Position numbers and translations under genes: made by a program. Below are positions 1 through 9,080 of a stretch of DNA of 64,000 nucleotides, in pieces (position 1 is the stretch's first letter; every line of letters starts with the position of its first letter). A model generated the notes under the pieces. It saw only the letters and a list, made by a program, of their open reading frames with translations. It did not search any database and was not told the origin of the DNA. The stretch is from positions 124,001 through 188,000 of the forward strand of contig JAGBGX010000002.1 of the NCBI GenBank assembly GCA_017935745.1, written 5' to 3'. The DNA comes from Treponema sp. (lineage in GTDB: Bacteria > Spirochaetota > Spirochaetia > Treponematales > Treponemataceae).

Positions 1-1
1 T

Positions 2-163
2 TTTGAGGAAGGGCTGAAGGCGTATTATCAGGGCGACTGGAAGACAGCGCGCGCCGAATTTAAGCGGGCGGATCTTTCAGTTTCAGCAGTGTTCCTTGAA
101 AGAATGGGAATGAAATCAGCGCCGGAAGGCTGGAGTGGAATATGGACAATGACAACAAAGTAA
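2..163 (+). CDS. C-terminal end of an adenylate/guanylate cyclase-type protein (5'-truncated)
   Basis: The window opens inside a frame that runs to the TAA at 161-163, leaving 53 visible residues. They hold a TPR-like helix (GLKAYYQGDWKTARAEFKRA), then FLERMG, and end in WSGIWTMTTK. A TPR-like segment, an F/YLERC-like motif and a W-x-G-v-W-x-M end is the tail I associate with bacterial class III adenylate/guanylate cyclases; the catalytic domain lies outside the window, so the assignment rests on the tail alone. The next gene starts inside it (ATG at 142, 22-nt overlap), so the two are probably translationally coupled. Confidence 0.5.
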   Translation, partial: FEEGLKAYYQGDWKTARAEFKRADLSVSAVFLERMGMKSAPEGWSGIWTMTTK

Positions 164-1629
164 GCGCTCTTCCGTCAGGCAGTGACGTTCACAAGGAAGT
201 TGCGCTCCTGCTTGAAAACGAGCTGGGCAGAATCGCACGGAATGACAAGAAAGAATTCTTCAATATTGAATCGGAGTTTGAAAAAACAAGGCGGAATAAT
301 CTTTCCTTTATGTGGGAGAATATGTTCCGCCGCCTGCTGATCTGCCTTGGCGTTGTTTTTGTCATAACGCTTATCCTGCTGATTTTTGTTTCAAATTCAA
401 ATAAAAAGATTTCTGTTGATGTAAACGAATTTGAAACGCTGAACCTTTCCAGCCTTCTGAGCAAGGTGAATGACATCGACACAAAAATTCAGGAAGCTGA
501 GCGGGCAAAGAAAGAGCTGGTGGAAAAGCGGAATGCTGAAATAGAGCGGATTGAAGGCACACGGTCCGCCGCGCTCAAGTCCCTCGCCGCAATGAACATC
601 AAGAACAAGCGGACGCGTCTTCAGCATGAGGAAAAAATCGAGCAGGAGTACAGGGCGGAGCTTGCATCGGTTGAAAAGTACACCAAGCTCATTGAAAACT
701 GCAATGATGACATAAAAATGTACACCGAGCAGCGGAATGAATTTGATGCGGGCAGAGTCCGGGAAGCTGAAAAGCAGAAAGCCATCATCAACAGCGAGCG
801 TTTTCTCCATGAAAAGGAAAAGGAAGAACTCATCAACAGCTACGAAGCCCGCCTTGAAGAAGATCGGAATGAGCTGAAGCGGGTTCAGGCTGAAGACTTG
901 AAGAATCTGGAGGAAAGCGTAACCAGGGCTGTCAATCAGTATGATCCGCCGTTGCCGCGGGACGCTGATGTAAAAAAGCTTGTGAGCGGCGCAAAGGACT
1001 TGCCTGACTCGTATTCGGGTGCGGTGTACGAAGGCATTGCAATTCCCGTTTCAGAAAGCGCTTCCGAAGAATTCAGAAATTCCCTGGAAGAAACCCAGAA
1101 GAAATTCTACAGCTCGATTGACAGGCTGTACGAACTGCTCAGCCAGATGTCGCACAAGGAAGGAAATGCGGTTTCCAGTTTTGTGCGGGCGATGAAGCGG
1201 TATGCGTTTGCCGCGGGAAACGAGCTTTCGGTTCTGAGCGCTGCCGAAGTCAACAGGCTCATTGCGGAAAAGGCTGCCGTTGAGGAGGCAAGAGAAAAGG
1301 CTGAAAGCAGCTACATCAGTTTTCTTGAGGCGATGTGCGGGGAGTCCATTGGAAAGAATTCTGTTGACGGCATTGTCACTTCTGTGCAGCCGGATGGAAG
1401 CGCCGATATTTATATAAGCAGCGGAAGCCGGGATGTTTTTAACAATCCGGAGTACAGCGGGCTGCCGTTCAGCTGCACGGTGTACCGCGGAAAGGACAAG
1501 GCTGCCGTTGCGAATATTGAGCTGCGGGACGGACTGTATGTGCTGAGCAACGTGTCTTTTGATGCAAGGCTTGGAAAAACACTGAAGACAGGAGACAGGA
1601 TCAGCATCAGCGGGCCGGTTCATCCGTAA
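142..1629 (+). CDS. Single-span membrane protein with long coiled coil, function unknown
   Basis: 495 residues. An N-terminal cytoplasmic stretch of about 64 residues precedes one hydrophobic helix (residues 65-84, LLICLGVVFVITLILLIFV). A very charged Glu/Lys/Arg-rich region follows (about 105-270) with the heptad-like pattern of a coiled coil, and then a less charged C-terminal domain ending in what look like beta strands (VDGIVTSVQPDGSADIYIS). No catalytic motif is visible. The start at 142 has GGAG about 7 nt upstream and overlaps the cyclase-like gene, suggesting a shared operon and a role in envelope or signalling. I do not recognise the family. Confidence 0.8.
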   Translation: MDNDNKVSALPSGSDVHKEVALLLENELGRIARNDKKEFFNIESEFEKTRRNNLSFMWENMFRRLLICLGVVFVITLILLIFVSNSNKKISVDVNEFETLNLSSLLSKVNDIDTKIQEAERAKKELVEKRNAEIERIEGTRSAALKSLAAMNIKNKRTRLQHEEKIEQEYRAELASVEKYTKLIENCNDDIKMYTEQRNEFDAGRVREAEKQKAIINSERFLHEKEKEELINSYEARLEEDRNELKRVQAEDLKNLEESVTRAVNQYDPPLPRDADVKKLVSGAKDLPDSYSGAVYEGIAIPVSESASEEFRNSLEETQKKFYSSIDRLYELLSQMSHKEGNAVSSFVRAMKRYAFAAGNELSVLSAAEVNRLIAEKAAVEEAREKAESSYISFLEAMCGESIGKNSVDGIVTSVQPDGSADIYISSGSRDVFNNPEYSGLPFSCTVYRGKDKAAVANIELRDGLYVLSNVSFDARLGKTLKTGDRISISGPVHP

Positions 1630-1650
1630 TGCGGCACAGGAAACAAAGCA

Positions 1651-2463
1651 ATGGATTCTCTAAAGAAATCGGAGCGGCTTGACAAAATTCTTGCAAACAG
1701 CGGCTTCGGGCCGAGAAAGGAAGCGCGGCGCCTTATTCATTCAGGCTCTGTGGAAGTAAACGGCAGCATTGTGCGTGAGCCGGAATTTCATGTTGATGCC
1801 GAAAGCGACAAAATCCTTGTTGAAGGAACGCTTCTGTCGGCTGAAGTGAATGCGTACTTTATGATGAACAAGGCTTTCGGCGCAGTATGCTCGTCACGGT
1901 CTGACAGAAGAAAGACGGTGTTTGACTATCTTTCGCCTCAGGACAACAGAAAATATCTGGGCGGCACATTGAGCACCGTCGGCCGTCTTGACGCGGACAC
2001 AGAAGGGCTGCTGATCATTACAAGCGACGGCGCCCTCATTCACAGAATAACTTCTCCCAGGCACGAAGTTCCCAAGACATATCTTGTGTATCTGCGTGAT
2101 TCCGTCAGCAGCCATCTTCGCGCGGCATATGAAAAAAAGCTTTCCGCAGGAATTCATATTGCGGCGGAAGGAAAGGCCGCGGAAGCCGACTGCAAGAGCG
2201 CATATATTGAATGGAAGGATAAAAATCAGTATCATACAAAGGAAGGTGAAATTCCTTCCGAGGTATGCTGCCTGACAGTCACTGAAGGAAAATTTCATGA
2301 AGTCAGGCGGATGTTCAAGGCTCTCGGAAATGAAGTTGTTTATCTGAGGCGGATTAGAATTCAAAGGCTGAATCTTGACGAAAATCTTGCGGAAGGGCAG
2401 TACCGGCCGCTTTCCAAGGAAGAGCTCGGGCTTTTAGATGCGGAAAAGAAATCAAATGACTGA
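1651..2463 (+). CDS. rRNA pseudouridine synthase, RluB/RsuA family
   Basis: 270 residues. It isomerises a uridine in ribosomal RNA to pseudouridine. An N-terminal S4 RNA-binding domain (about 8-60, RLDKILANSGFGPRKEARRL) is followed by the catalytic domain, whose signature GRLDADTEGLL (111-121) supplies the catalytic Asp114. The C-terminal motif EGKFHEVRRMF is also typical of the RsuA/RluB/RluE/RluF group. About 15 extra residues (KSAYIEWKDKNQYHTKEG) sit inside the catalytic domain. The sequence does not tell RluB from RsuA substrate specificity. An AGGA ribosome site lies 9 nt before the ATG, and the stop overlaps the start of fhs. Confidence 0.92.
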   Translation: MDSLKKSERLDKILANSGFGPRKEARRLIHSGSVEVNGSIVREPEFHVDAESDKILVEGTLLSAEVNAYFMMNKAFGAVCSSRSDRRKTVFDYLSPQDNRKYLGGTLSTVGRLDADTEGLLIITSDGALIHRITSPRHEVPKTYLVYLRDSVSSHLRAAYEKKLSAGIHIAAEGKAAEADCKSAYIEWKDKNQYHTKEGEIPSEVCCLTVTEGKFHEVRRMFKALGNEVVYLRRIRIQRLNLDENLAEGQYRPLSKEELGLLDAEKKSND

Positions 2464-4135
2464 TATTGAAATTGCACAGAAAAACAGAATGGAAGCTGTT
2501 TCAAGGATTGCTGAAAAAATCGGAATAGCACCAGGCAGCCTGGAGCTGTACGGGCCGTACAAAGCAAAAGTTTCCTTTGAGGCGCTCAAGGACTTGCAGA
2601 AAAAAGCGCTCAGCCCGTCTTCCTGCGGCAAGCTTGTTCTTGTCACGGCAATGACTCCGACTGCTGCCGGGGAAGGAAAGTCAACCGTGACAATCGCGCT
2701 CGGTGACGGACTGAGAAGAATCGGAAAAAAGTCAGTGATTGCGCTGCGTGAGCCGTCGCTCGGGCCGTGCTTCGGAGTCAAGGGCGGAGCATGCGGCGGC
2801 GGGTATGCGCAGGTAGTTCCGATGGAAGACATAAACCTGCACTTTACCGGCGATATCCACGCGATTACAGCCGCAAGCAACCTGATGGCCGCGCTGATTG
2901 ACAATCACATTCATCAGGGAAACGGACTGCGCATAGATCCCCGCACGGTTACATGGAAGCGGTGCGTTGACTTGAATGACCGTTCCCTGCGGAATGTAAT
3001 CATAGGGCTGGGAGGAAGCATTGACGGGATTCCGCGTGAAACCCATTTTCAGATTTCCGTTGCAAGCGAAATCATGGCGATTATCTGCCTTTCAAAAACT
3101 GTTTCAGAGCTGAAGGAGCGCATTTCAAAAATAACAGTCGGCATGGACTTTGACAAAAAGCCGGTGCTGTTCGGAAGTCTGAAATGCACGGGGGCGGTTG
3201 CTGCTCTTTTAAAGGATGCCTTGCGCCCGAATCTTGTGCAGACGCTTGAAAAAACTCCTGCGTTTATCCACGGCGGGCCGTTTGCAAACATTGCGCACGG
3301 CTGCAATTCAGTCAATGCGACTGTATGCGCTCTTGCGTCCGGGGAGTATGTTGTTACAGAGGCAGGATTTGCAGCAGACTTGGGAGCTGAAAAATTTTTC
3401 GATATAAAGTGCAGGCTGAACGGTCTTGCTCCAAGCGCGGTTGTCATTGTTGTTACAGTCCGCGCCCTCAAGATGCACGGCGGAGCTGCGCAGTCCGTGC
3501 TTTCAGAGGAAAATCTTGCGGCAGTTGAAAAAGGATTTGAAAATGCGCGCGTTCATATTGAAAACATGCAGAAATTCGGAGTTCCCGCTGTTGTTGCAGT
3601 GAACAGATTTTCTTCAGACAGTGACGCAGAAATTCAGCTTGTAAAGAAGCTTTCAGCGCAGGCCGGAAGCGAAGCGGTTTTGTGCGAAGGCTGGGCAAAG
3701 GGAGGTGAAGGAGCCGCGGAGCTTGCAGAAAAAGTCGTGCAGCTGTGCAGCCAGCCGAACAGCTTCAGGCCGCTGTACAGTCTTGAGATTCCGCTTGAGC
3801 AGAAAATTGAAATTCTTGCAAAGGAACTGTACCGGGCTTCTTCCGTGGAATTTGAAGGAAAGGCGCTGAAAAAACTGAAAAGGCTGGAGGACGAGGGATA
3901 CGGAAATCTTCCGGTATGCATGGCGAAAACTCAGAATTCAATCAGCCATGACAAGAGCCTTATGGGCGCGCCGCACGGCTATGTGTTCCCTGTCCGCGAT
4001 GTCCAGCTGTATTCAGGAGCCGGGTTCGTTGTTGCATTTGCCGGAGACATTGCCGATATGCCGGGGCTTCCCAAGGTTCCTGCTGCCATGAACATTGATG
4101 TTGATGACAGCGGCGTTATTTCAGGACTTTTTTAA
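2456..4135 (+). CDS. fhs: Formate--tetrahydrofolate ligase
   Basis: 559 residues, the usual family length. It makes 10-formyl-tetrahydrofolate from formate, THF and ATP in the cytosol. The nucleotide-binding loop TPTAAGEGKST is at residues 67-77. The family block REPSLGPCFGVKGGACGGG, the segment GDIHAI and NLVQTLE/TPAFIHGGPFANIAHG further on are all present. I chose the ATG at 2456: it overlaps the preceding stop (ATGACTGA) and has GGAAAAG 8 nt upstream, whereas the in-frame ATG at 2438 lacks a ribosome site. Its function supplies one-carbon units for purines, formyl-Met and serine/glycine exchange. Confidence 0.97.
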   Translation: MTDIEIAQKNRMEAVSRIAEKIGIAPGSLELYGPYKAKVSFEALKDLQKKALSPSSCGKLVLVTAMTPTAAGEGKSTVTIALGDGLRRIGKKSVIALREPSLGPCFGVKGGACGGGYAQVVPMEDINLHFTGDIHAITAASNLMAALIDNHIHQGNGLRIDPRTVTWKRCVDLNDRSLRNVIIGLGGSIDGIPRETHFQISVASEIMAIICLSKTVSELKERISKITVGMDFDKKPVLFGSLKCTGAVAALLKDALRPNLVQTLEKTPAFIHGGPFANIAHGCNSVNATVCALASGEYVVTEAGFAADLGAEKFFDIKCRLNGLAPSAVVIVVTVRALKMHGGAAQSVLSEENLAAVEKGFENARVHIENMQKFGVPAVVAVNRFSSDSDAEIQLVKKLSAQAGSEAVLCEGWAKGGEGAAELAEKVVQLCSQPNSFRPLYSLEIPLEQKIEILAKELYRASSVEFEGKALKKLKRLEDEGYGNLPVCMAKTQNSISHDKSLMGAPHGYVFPVRDVQLYSGAGFVVAFAGDIADMPGLPKVPAAMNIDVDDSGVISGLF

Positions 4136-4155
4136 AGTCCGTGCGGCTGCCGGCG

Positions 4156-4761
4156 TTATTTTTTGAGCTGGCTGGAAATCGCCTTTAAAAGCTCCGGATA
4201 GGTTTCAAATGACAGAATCTCCGGGTTTTCGGCCTTTATCCTGTCAGTGCTTTTAAAGAGAAATCCCGCTTTGCTTGCCTTTATCATGCCGAGATCATTG
4301 TAGCTGTCTCCGCTTGCGATTGTTTCGTATCCGATTGACTGAAGCGCCTTTACTGTTGCGCGCTTTGAGTCTTCAATCCGCATTTTGAATCCTGTGATTT
4401 CGCCTGAATCGGAAACTTCAAGGGAATTGCAGAAAATTGTCGGGAAGCCGAGCTTTTTCATAAGCGGGGACGCAAACTGCGTGAATGTGTCGCTGAGGAT
4501 AATGACCTGGCACAGGGAGCGCAGCTTGTCAAGGAATTCCTTTGCGCCGGGAATCGGGTCGATTGTGGAAATGACTTTTTGAATTTCTGCAAGCCCGAGC
4601 CCGTGCTCCTTCAGGATGCCGAGCCTCCAGTTCATGAGCCTGTTGTAGTCAGGCTCGTCGCGCGTTGTCCGGGTCAGCTCCTGAATGCCGGATGCCCTGG
4701 CAAACGCAATCCATATTTCAGGAACAAGAACTCCTTCCAAATCCAAACAGACAATATACAT
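4156..4761 (-). CDS. thrH: ThrH: phosphoserine phosphatase / phosphoserine:homoserine phosphotransferase
   Basis: 201 residues, HAD superfamily. The N-terminus MYIVCLDLEGVLVPEIWIAF closely resembles the ThrH signature: Asp7 is the nucleophile and Glu9 replaces the second Asp of ordinary HAD enzymes. SDTFTQF and the GDSYNDLGMI motif complete the active site. ThrH hydrolyses phosphoserine and can pass the phosphate to homoserine. That would feed threonine synthesis from the homoserine made by thrA elsewhere in this window; no homoserine kinase is visible here. The start at 4761 has AAAGG 8-12 nt upstream. The frame stays open upstream through a His-rich stretch, but that is promoter DNA (see 4816-4844). 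Confidence 0.93.
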   Translation of the reverse strand: MYIVCLDLEGVLVPEIWIAFARASGIQELTRTTRDEPDYNRLMNWRLGILKEHGLGLAEIQKVISTIDPIPGAKEFLDKLRSLCQVIILSDTFTQFASPLMKKLGFPTIFCNSLEVSDSGEITGFKMRIEDSKRATVKALQSIGYETIASGDSYNDLGMIKASKAGFLFKSTDRIKAENPEILSFETYPELLKAISSQLKK

Positions 4762-4815
4762 AGCAGACCGCCTTTCAGTGAAAGCTCCGCAGAAGCTTTC
4801 ATCATGATGATGCCA

Positions 4816-4844
4816 TTTTATCAGAATATGATGATGATGTCCAA
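4816..4844 (-). promoter_or_regulatory. Promoter of thrH
   Basis: On the minus strand a -35 TTGGAC (4839-4844) is separated by 17 nt from -10 ATAAAA within TGATAAAAT (4816-4821), about 55 nt before the thrH start. The spacer is an ATC/CAT triplet run, which explains the apparent poly-histidine open frame. Confidence 0.6.
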
Positions 4845-4914
4845 TGGCAGCGGAAGATTCTTTGCTGTGCAAAGCCACTGTTAAAAAAAAAGATTTTCTG
4901 CTACAGTTATCTAT

Positions 4915-6513
4915 ATGAAAAGAACTATTGAAATACTCGACTCCACATTGCGCGACGGCTCGCAGGGAGAAGGAATAAGCTATTCCGTTCAGGACAAGAT
5001 TCATATTGTCCAGGCTTTGGACGAGCTTGGCATTGCATATATTGAAGCTGGAAATCCCGGATCGAATCCCAAGGACATGGAATTTTTCCAGAAGGCCAGG
5101 GAGCTTCACCTGTCAAATGCCCGGCTTGTGGCGTTCGGCTCCACGCGGCGCAAGGATTCTTCGTGCGCTGAAGATGCGAATCTGCAAAGCCTTCTTGCCG
5201 CTGAAACTGAGACTGTCGTTATCTTCGGAAAGGCATGGGACTTTCAGGTGACGGAAATTCTTCATGCATCGCTGGAAGAAAACCTTGAGATGATACGGGA
5301 CACCTGCGCCTATCTGAAGCAGCGCGGACGGAATGTGATTTTTGATGCTGAGCATTTTTTCACCGGCTTTAAGGAAAGCGGGGAGTATGCGCTCAAGGCG
5401 CTTCAGGCTGCAATTGACGGCGGTGCGCAGACGCTTGTTTTGTGCGAGACAAAGGGCGGCGCGCTGCTTGAAGAGTGCAGGCACGGTGTGCGCGAGGCCG
5501 TCCGCCGGTTTGCAAAGGGAGCCGCCATTGGAATCCACACGCATAACGATTCCGGGCTTGCCGTTGCAAATTCGCTTGTTGCGGTGGAAGAAGGCGCGTC
5601 CCATGTGCAGGGCGTTCTGCTCGGATTCGGGGAGCGCACGGGAAATGCAAACCTTTCAGCCATTATCGCGAACCTTCAGCTCAAGATGGACTGCGTGTGC
5701 GTGCCGGAAGATCATATCCGGCTTCTCACTCCGGTCTGCCGGCGCGTGTCTGAAATCACAAATATCACGCTTTCCCCCGGTCTGCCGTATGTGGGTCAGA
5801 ACGCGTTTGCCCATAAGGCGGGAATGCATATTGACGCGGTGCTTAAAAATCCGTTTGCATATGAGCATGTTTCCCCTGAGGCTGTCGGAAATGCGCGCGT
5901 GTTCCTGATGAGCGAAGTCGCCGGAAGAAGCATGATTATTGAAAAAATCAAGAAGTTCGATCCGTCCATTACAAAGACAAGTCCTGTTGTCTCGCAGATT
6001 ATGAACAGGGTAAAGGAGCTTGAGCATCAGGGCTACCAGTTTGAAGGAGCCGACGGCAGCTTTGAGCTTTTGGTGCGCAAGTCAATCGGAAAATATCAGC
6101 CGTTCTTTAAGCTCCGCTACTATAAGACATCCGATGAGTCGCCGCTGATTGAAGACGGCCTGTATTCGTTTGCCCAGCTCAAGATTGAAGTTGACGGCCG
6201 CGAGGAAATTGCCGCCGGGGAAGGAAACGGCCCTGTCAATGCGCTTGACGCAGCTCTCCGTTCCGCGCTCAGGCCGTTTTATCCGAGCGTCCAGAATATT
6301 TATCTTACAGACTATAAAGTGCGCGTTCTTGACGGAAAGTCTGCGACGGCAGCCCGTGTGCGCGTCCTTATCGAGTCTTCGGACGGAACTGACAGCTGGA
6401 CGACAATCGGCGTGAGCTGCGATGTCATAGAGGCGTCATGGCTTGCGCTTGTTGATTCCTTTGAATACAAGCTGATTAAGGACATTGAAAAAAAGTACCA
6501 GAAGCTGATTTAA
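4915..6513 (+). CDS. cimA: (R)-citramalate synthase
   Basis: 532 residues, typical of the CimA branch of the alpha-isopropylmalate/homocitrate synthase family. It condenses acetyl-CoA and pyruvate to citramalate, the threonine-independent entry to isoleucine. The catalytic block STLRDGSQGEG (10-20) and the metal site HTHNDSG (about 207-213) are visible, as is the GFGERTGNANL loop; the C-terminal LeuA-type allosteric domain (about 395-532) ends in SFEYKLIKD. No Shine-Dalgarno precedes the ATG; a TACAGT (-10-like) ends 7 nt before it, so the mRNA may be leaderless. leuB, which can act on the citramalate-derived intermediate, follows 134 nt downstream. Confidence 0.93.
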   Translation: MKRTIEILDSTLRDGSQGEGISYSVQDKIHIVQALDELGIAYIEAGNPGSNPKDMEFFQKARELHLSNARLVAFGSTRRKDSSCAEDANLQSLLAAETETVVIFGKAWDFQVTEILHASLEENLEMIRDTCAYLKQRGRNVIFDAEHFFTGFKESGEYALKALQAAIDGGAQTLVLCETKGGALLEECRHGVREAVRRFAKGAAIGIHTHNDSGLAVANSLVAVEEGASHVQGVLLGFGERTGNANLSAIIANLQLKMDCVCVPEDHIRLLTPVCRRVSEITNITLSPGLPYVGQNAFAHKAGMHIDAVLKNPFAYEHVSPEAVGNARVFLMSEVAGRSMIIEKIKKFDPSITKTSPVVSQIMNRVKELEHQGYQFEGADGSFELLVRKSIGKYQPFFKLRYYKTSDESPLIEDGLYSFAQLKIEVDGREEIAAGEGNGPVNALDAALRSALRPFYPSVQNIYLTDYKVRVLDGKSATAARVRVLIESSDGTDSWTTIGVSCDVIEASWLALVDSFEYKLIKDIEKKYQKLI

Positions 6514-6563
6514 GGCTGCCTTTGCCTTGGCGCGCGGAAACTGCTGCATTCTCCGCTGCGCTC

Positions 6564-6609
6564 TTTACAAAGCTGTGTGCTTGCAGTATTGTGTCTTTAT
6601 AAATACTTT
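6564..6609 (+). promoter_or_regulatory. Possible promoter(s) of leuB
   Basis: Two overlapping weak matches lie between cimA and leuB: TTTACA (6564-6569) with 17 nt to TATTGT (6587-6592), and TTGCAG (6581-6586) with 17 nt to TACTTT (6604-6609). No terminator separates the two genes, so readthrough from cimA is also possible. Confidence 0.3.
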
Positions 6610-6647
6610 AGAAACTTTACTTGCAGTTCATTTTTTGGAGGAAAAGC

Positions 6648-7733
6648 ATGAAAAAAAATATTGCGCTGATACCAGGGGACGGAATCGGGCCTGATGTTGT
6701 TGCTGAGGCTGTAAACGTCCTGGATGCCGTTGCAAAAAAATTCGGCCATTCGTTCACGTATGAAACAGTGACTGCGGGCGGCTGCTCAATTGACAAGTTC
6801 GGAAAGCCGCTCATTCAGGAAGAGCTTGACAAGTGCCTGAAAAGCGATGCGGCGCTTCTCGGCGCGGTAGGCGGCCCCAAGTGGGATTCGCTTCCGTCTG
6901 AAATCCGCCCGGAAAAGGCGCTGCTCGGACTTCGCAGCGGCATGAAGGTCTTTGCAAACCTGCGGCCTGCCGTCATGTGGAAGCAGCTCAAGGATGCCTG
7001 TCCGCTCAAGGATGAAATTGCCGGGGAAGGAATTGACATTCTGATTGTGCGCGAGCTGATTTCCGGGATTTACTTCGGGGAGCGCGGAACTGCCGCTGAC
7101 GGAAAGTCAGCATGGGACACGGAAAAGTACACGTGGGAGGAAATTGAGCGCATTGTCCGCATGGGATTTGAATTCGCGCAGAAGCGGCAGAAACGGCTCT
7201 GTGTTGTGGACAAGGCGAACATTCTGAATTCAAGCCAGCTGTGGCGGGCTGTCACAGAATCGGTGAAGGGCGAATATCCTGATGTGACGCTTTCGTACCT
7301 GTACATTGACAACGCTTCCATGCAGCTGGTGCGCAATCCGCGCCAGTTCGATGTGATTGCCACGAGCAATATGTTCGGCGACATTCTTTCTGACGAAGCA
7401 AGCCAGATTACCGGCTCAATCGGAATGCTCGCTTCAGCTTCCCTTGGAAACAGCGGACCCGGGCTGTACGAGCCGATCCACGGTTCTGCGCCTGACATTG
7501 CCGGAAAGGATCTTGCGAATCCGCTTGCGACAATTCTTTCCGCTGCGATGCTCCTGCGCTACAGCTTCGGCCTTGAGGCAGAGGCAAAGGCAATTGAAGC
7601 CGCCGTGAATTCGGTGCTTGACGAAGGCTGGCGGACTGGAGACATTGCAGGCTCCCGGCTTGAAGAGCTTAAGGCTGGCGGAAAGCTTGCCGGAACAAGG
7701 CAGATGGGCCGGCTTGTTGCCGAGCGTATCTGA
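6648..7733 (+). CDS. leuB: 3-isopropylmalate dehydrogenase
   Basis: 361 residues. It oxidises 3-isopropylmalate (and usually 3-methylmalate from the citramalate route) with NAD. GDGIGPDVVAEA opens the protein, RELISGIYFGERG supplies substrate-binding residues, and the metal/NAD block runs DNASMQLVRNPRQFD, NMFGDILSDEAS and GSAPDIAGKDLANP. This is a standard beta-decarboxylating dehydrogenase. The ATG at 6648 has a strong GGAGGAAAA site; the in-frame TTG upstream has none. Together with cimA and ilvH it shows that the cell makes branched-chain amino acids; leuA, leuCD and ilvB are not in the window. Confidence 0.96.
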   Translation: MKKNIALIPGDGIGPDVVAEAVNVLDAVAKKFGHSFTYETVTAGGCSIDKFGKPLIQEELDKCLKSDAALLGAVGGPKWDSLPSEIRPEKALLGLRSGMKVFANLRPAVMWKQLKDACPLKDEIAGEGIDILIVRELISGIYFGERGTAADGKSAWDTEKYTWEEIERIVRMGFEFAQKRQKRLCVVDKANILNSSQLWRAVTESVKGEYPDVTLSYLYIDNASMQLVRNPRQFDVIATSNMFGDILSDEASQITGSIGMLASASLGNSGPGLYEPIHGSAPDIAGKDLANPLATILSAAMLLRYSFGLEAEAKAIEAAVNSVLDEGWRTGDIAGSRLEELKAGGKLAGTRQMGRLVAERI

Positions 7734-7767
7734 CAAGACTGCGGAATGTCAGTGAGGAATGTATTTT

Positions 7768-9036
7768 ATGAGCTTTGATTTTCCATTGAGCCATAGCCAG
7801 CTGGCTTCGCTTGCCGCTCAGTTTCCGACTCCGTTCTATCTGTATGACGAGGCGGCAATCCGCAGCACCGTGCGGTATTTTTACCAGTCGTTCAGCATCT
7901 TTCCGAAATTCCGCGAGTATTTTGCGGTAAAGGCGCTTCCGAATCCGTATATACTGAAAATTCTGGAAAGCGAAGGCTGCGGCGGAGACTGCTCGAGCCT
8001 TCCTGAGCTTCTGCTGTGCGAAAAATCGGGCATCACGGGCCGCAGGATTATGTTCACGAGCAACGACACTCCGGCGCAGGAATTTGTTCAGGCGGCCCGG
8101 CTCGGTGCAATTATAAACCTTGATGACATCACGCACATTGATTTTCTGAAGGAAGCTCTCGGCGGAACGCTGCCGGACACAATCTGCTTCCGCTACAATC
8201 CCGGCCCGCTGAAAAAAGGCGGAAATGCAATCATCGGGAAGCCGGAGGAAGCAAAGTACGGCCTTACAAAGCCGCAGATGCTCGAGGCATACCGGCGGTG
8301 CAAGGCTGAAGGCGTGCGTCATTTCGGCATTCACACGATGGTCGCCTCCAACGAGCTGAATCCCGATTTTTTTGCTGACACGGCGCGCCTTGTCTTTGAG
8401 CTTGCGCTTGAAGTGCAGAAGGAATGCGGCGTAAACATTGAATTCGCGGACTTGGGAGGCGGAGTTGGAATTCCGTACCGGGCAGGGCAGGAGCGCGTTG
8501 ACCTTGCGTATGTCGCCCGTGAGATAAAAAAGCTCTATGATGCGCTGATTGTCCCGGCGGGGCTTGATCCGATGGAAATCTGCCTTGAGTGCGGACGCCC
8601 TGTCACCGGGCCGCACGGCTGGCTCATTACGCGCGCAATTCACACAAAGTCCATTTACCGCGAGTATATCGGCGTGGACGCGAGCATGGCTGACTTGATG
8701 CGCCCTGGAATGTACGGCGCATACCATGAAATCACGGTGAGCGGAAAGGAAAACGAGCCGAAGAGCTGCGTGTACGATGTTTCAGGGAGCCTCTGCGAAA
8801 ACTGCGACAAGTTTGCCATACAGCGCGAGCTTCCGGAGATTGCGGTCGGGGATCTGCTGATTATTCATGACGCAGGCGCGCACGGCAGGGCAATGGGCTT
8901 CAATTACAACGGAAAGCTGCGTGCCGGCGAAATTCTGCTGCGGAGCGACGGCTCGTTCAAGGAAATCCGGCGCCGGGAAACCGTGGAAGACTACTTTGCT
9001 ACGCTTGACTTTTCAGGGCTGGACAATTTCAGCTGA
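7768..9036 (+). CDS. lysA: Diaminopimelate decarboxylase
   Basis: 422 residues, fold-type III PLP enzyme that decarboxylates meso-diaminopimelate to lysine. The PLP lysine is Lys55 in YFAVKALPNP. Phosphate-binding glycines are in DLGGGVGIPY, substrate residues in ECGRPVTGPHG, and the C-terminal Cys/Asp motif is CENCDKFA. Two ATGs are possible: the one at 7759 touches the ribosome site GAGGA, whereas the one at 7768 is 10 nt from it, so I use 7768. GAGGAATGT-n-ATG recurs in dapB and thrA. It follows leuB by 34 nt and is closed by a terminator at 9081. CENCDKF is slightly unusual where most LysA have a CESxD motif. Confidence 0.9.
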   Translation: MSFDFPLSHSQLASLAAQFPTPFYLYDEAAIRSTVRYFYQSFSIFPKFREYFAVKALPNPYILKILESEGCGGDCSSLPELLLCEKSGITGRRIMFTSNDTPAQEFVQAARLGAIINLDDITHIDFLKEALGGTLPDTICFRYNPGPLKKGGNAIIGKPEEAKYGLTKPQMLEAYRRCKAEGVRHFGIHTMVASNELNPDFFADTARLVFELALEVQKECGVNIEFADLGGGVGIPYRAGQERVDLAYVAREIKKLYDALIVPAGLDPMEICLECGRPVTGPHGWLITRAIHTKSIYREYIGVDASMADLMRPGMYGAYHEITVSGKENEPKSCVYDVSGSLCENCDKFAIQRELPEIAVGDLLIIHDAGAHGRAMGFNYNGKLRAGEILLRSDGSFKEIRRRETVEDYFATLDFSGLDNFS

Positions 9037-9080
9037 AGCGGAAAAGTGCATTACAGCATATATTGTGCCAAGCGGCAGGA

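Noticed and set aside
4801-4840. ATG/ATC triplet run as a microsatellite or CRISPR-like repeat
   Set aside because: Only a few imperfect triplets, no spacers, and explained by the promoter.
4882-4890. A9 tract before cimA as a second phase-variable promoter
   Set aside because: A/T runs are frequent in all intergenic regions here, and the -35 at this promoter is too weak to argue a spacer effect.
4762-4900. His-rich open extension of thrH (HHHH and HHH) as a histidine leader peptide
   Set aside because: The CAT/ATC run is the spacer and flank of a good minus-strand promoter, thrH has its own ribosome site at 4761, and no attenuator hairpin follows.
7669-8727. 352-residue open frame on the minus strand
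   Set aside because: It lies fully inside lysA and leuB on the other strand, has no ribosome site and its composition is that of an antisense shadow.
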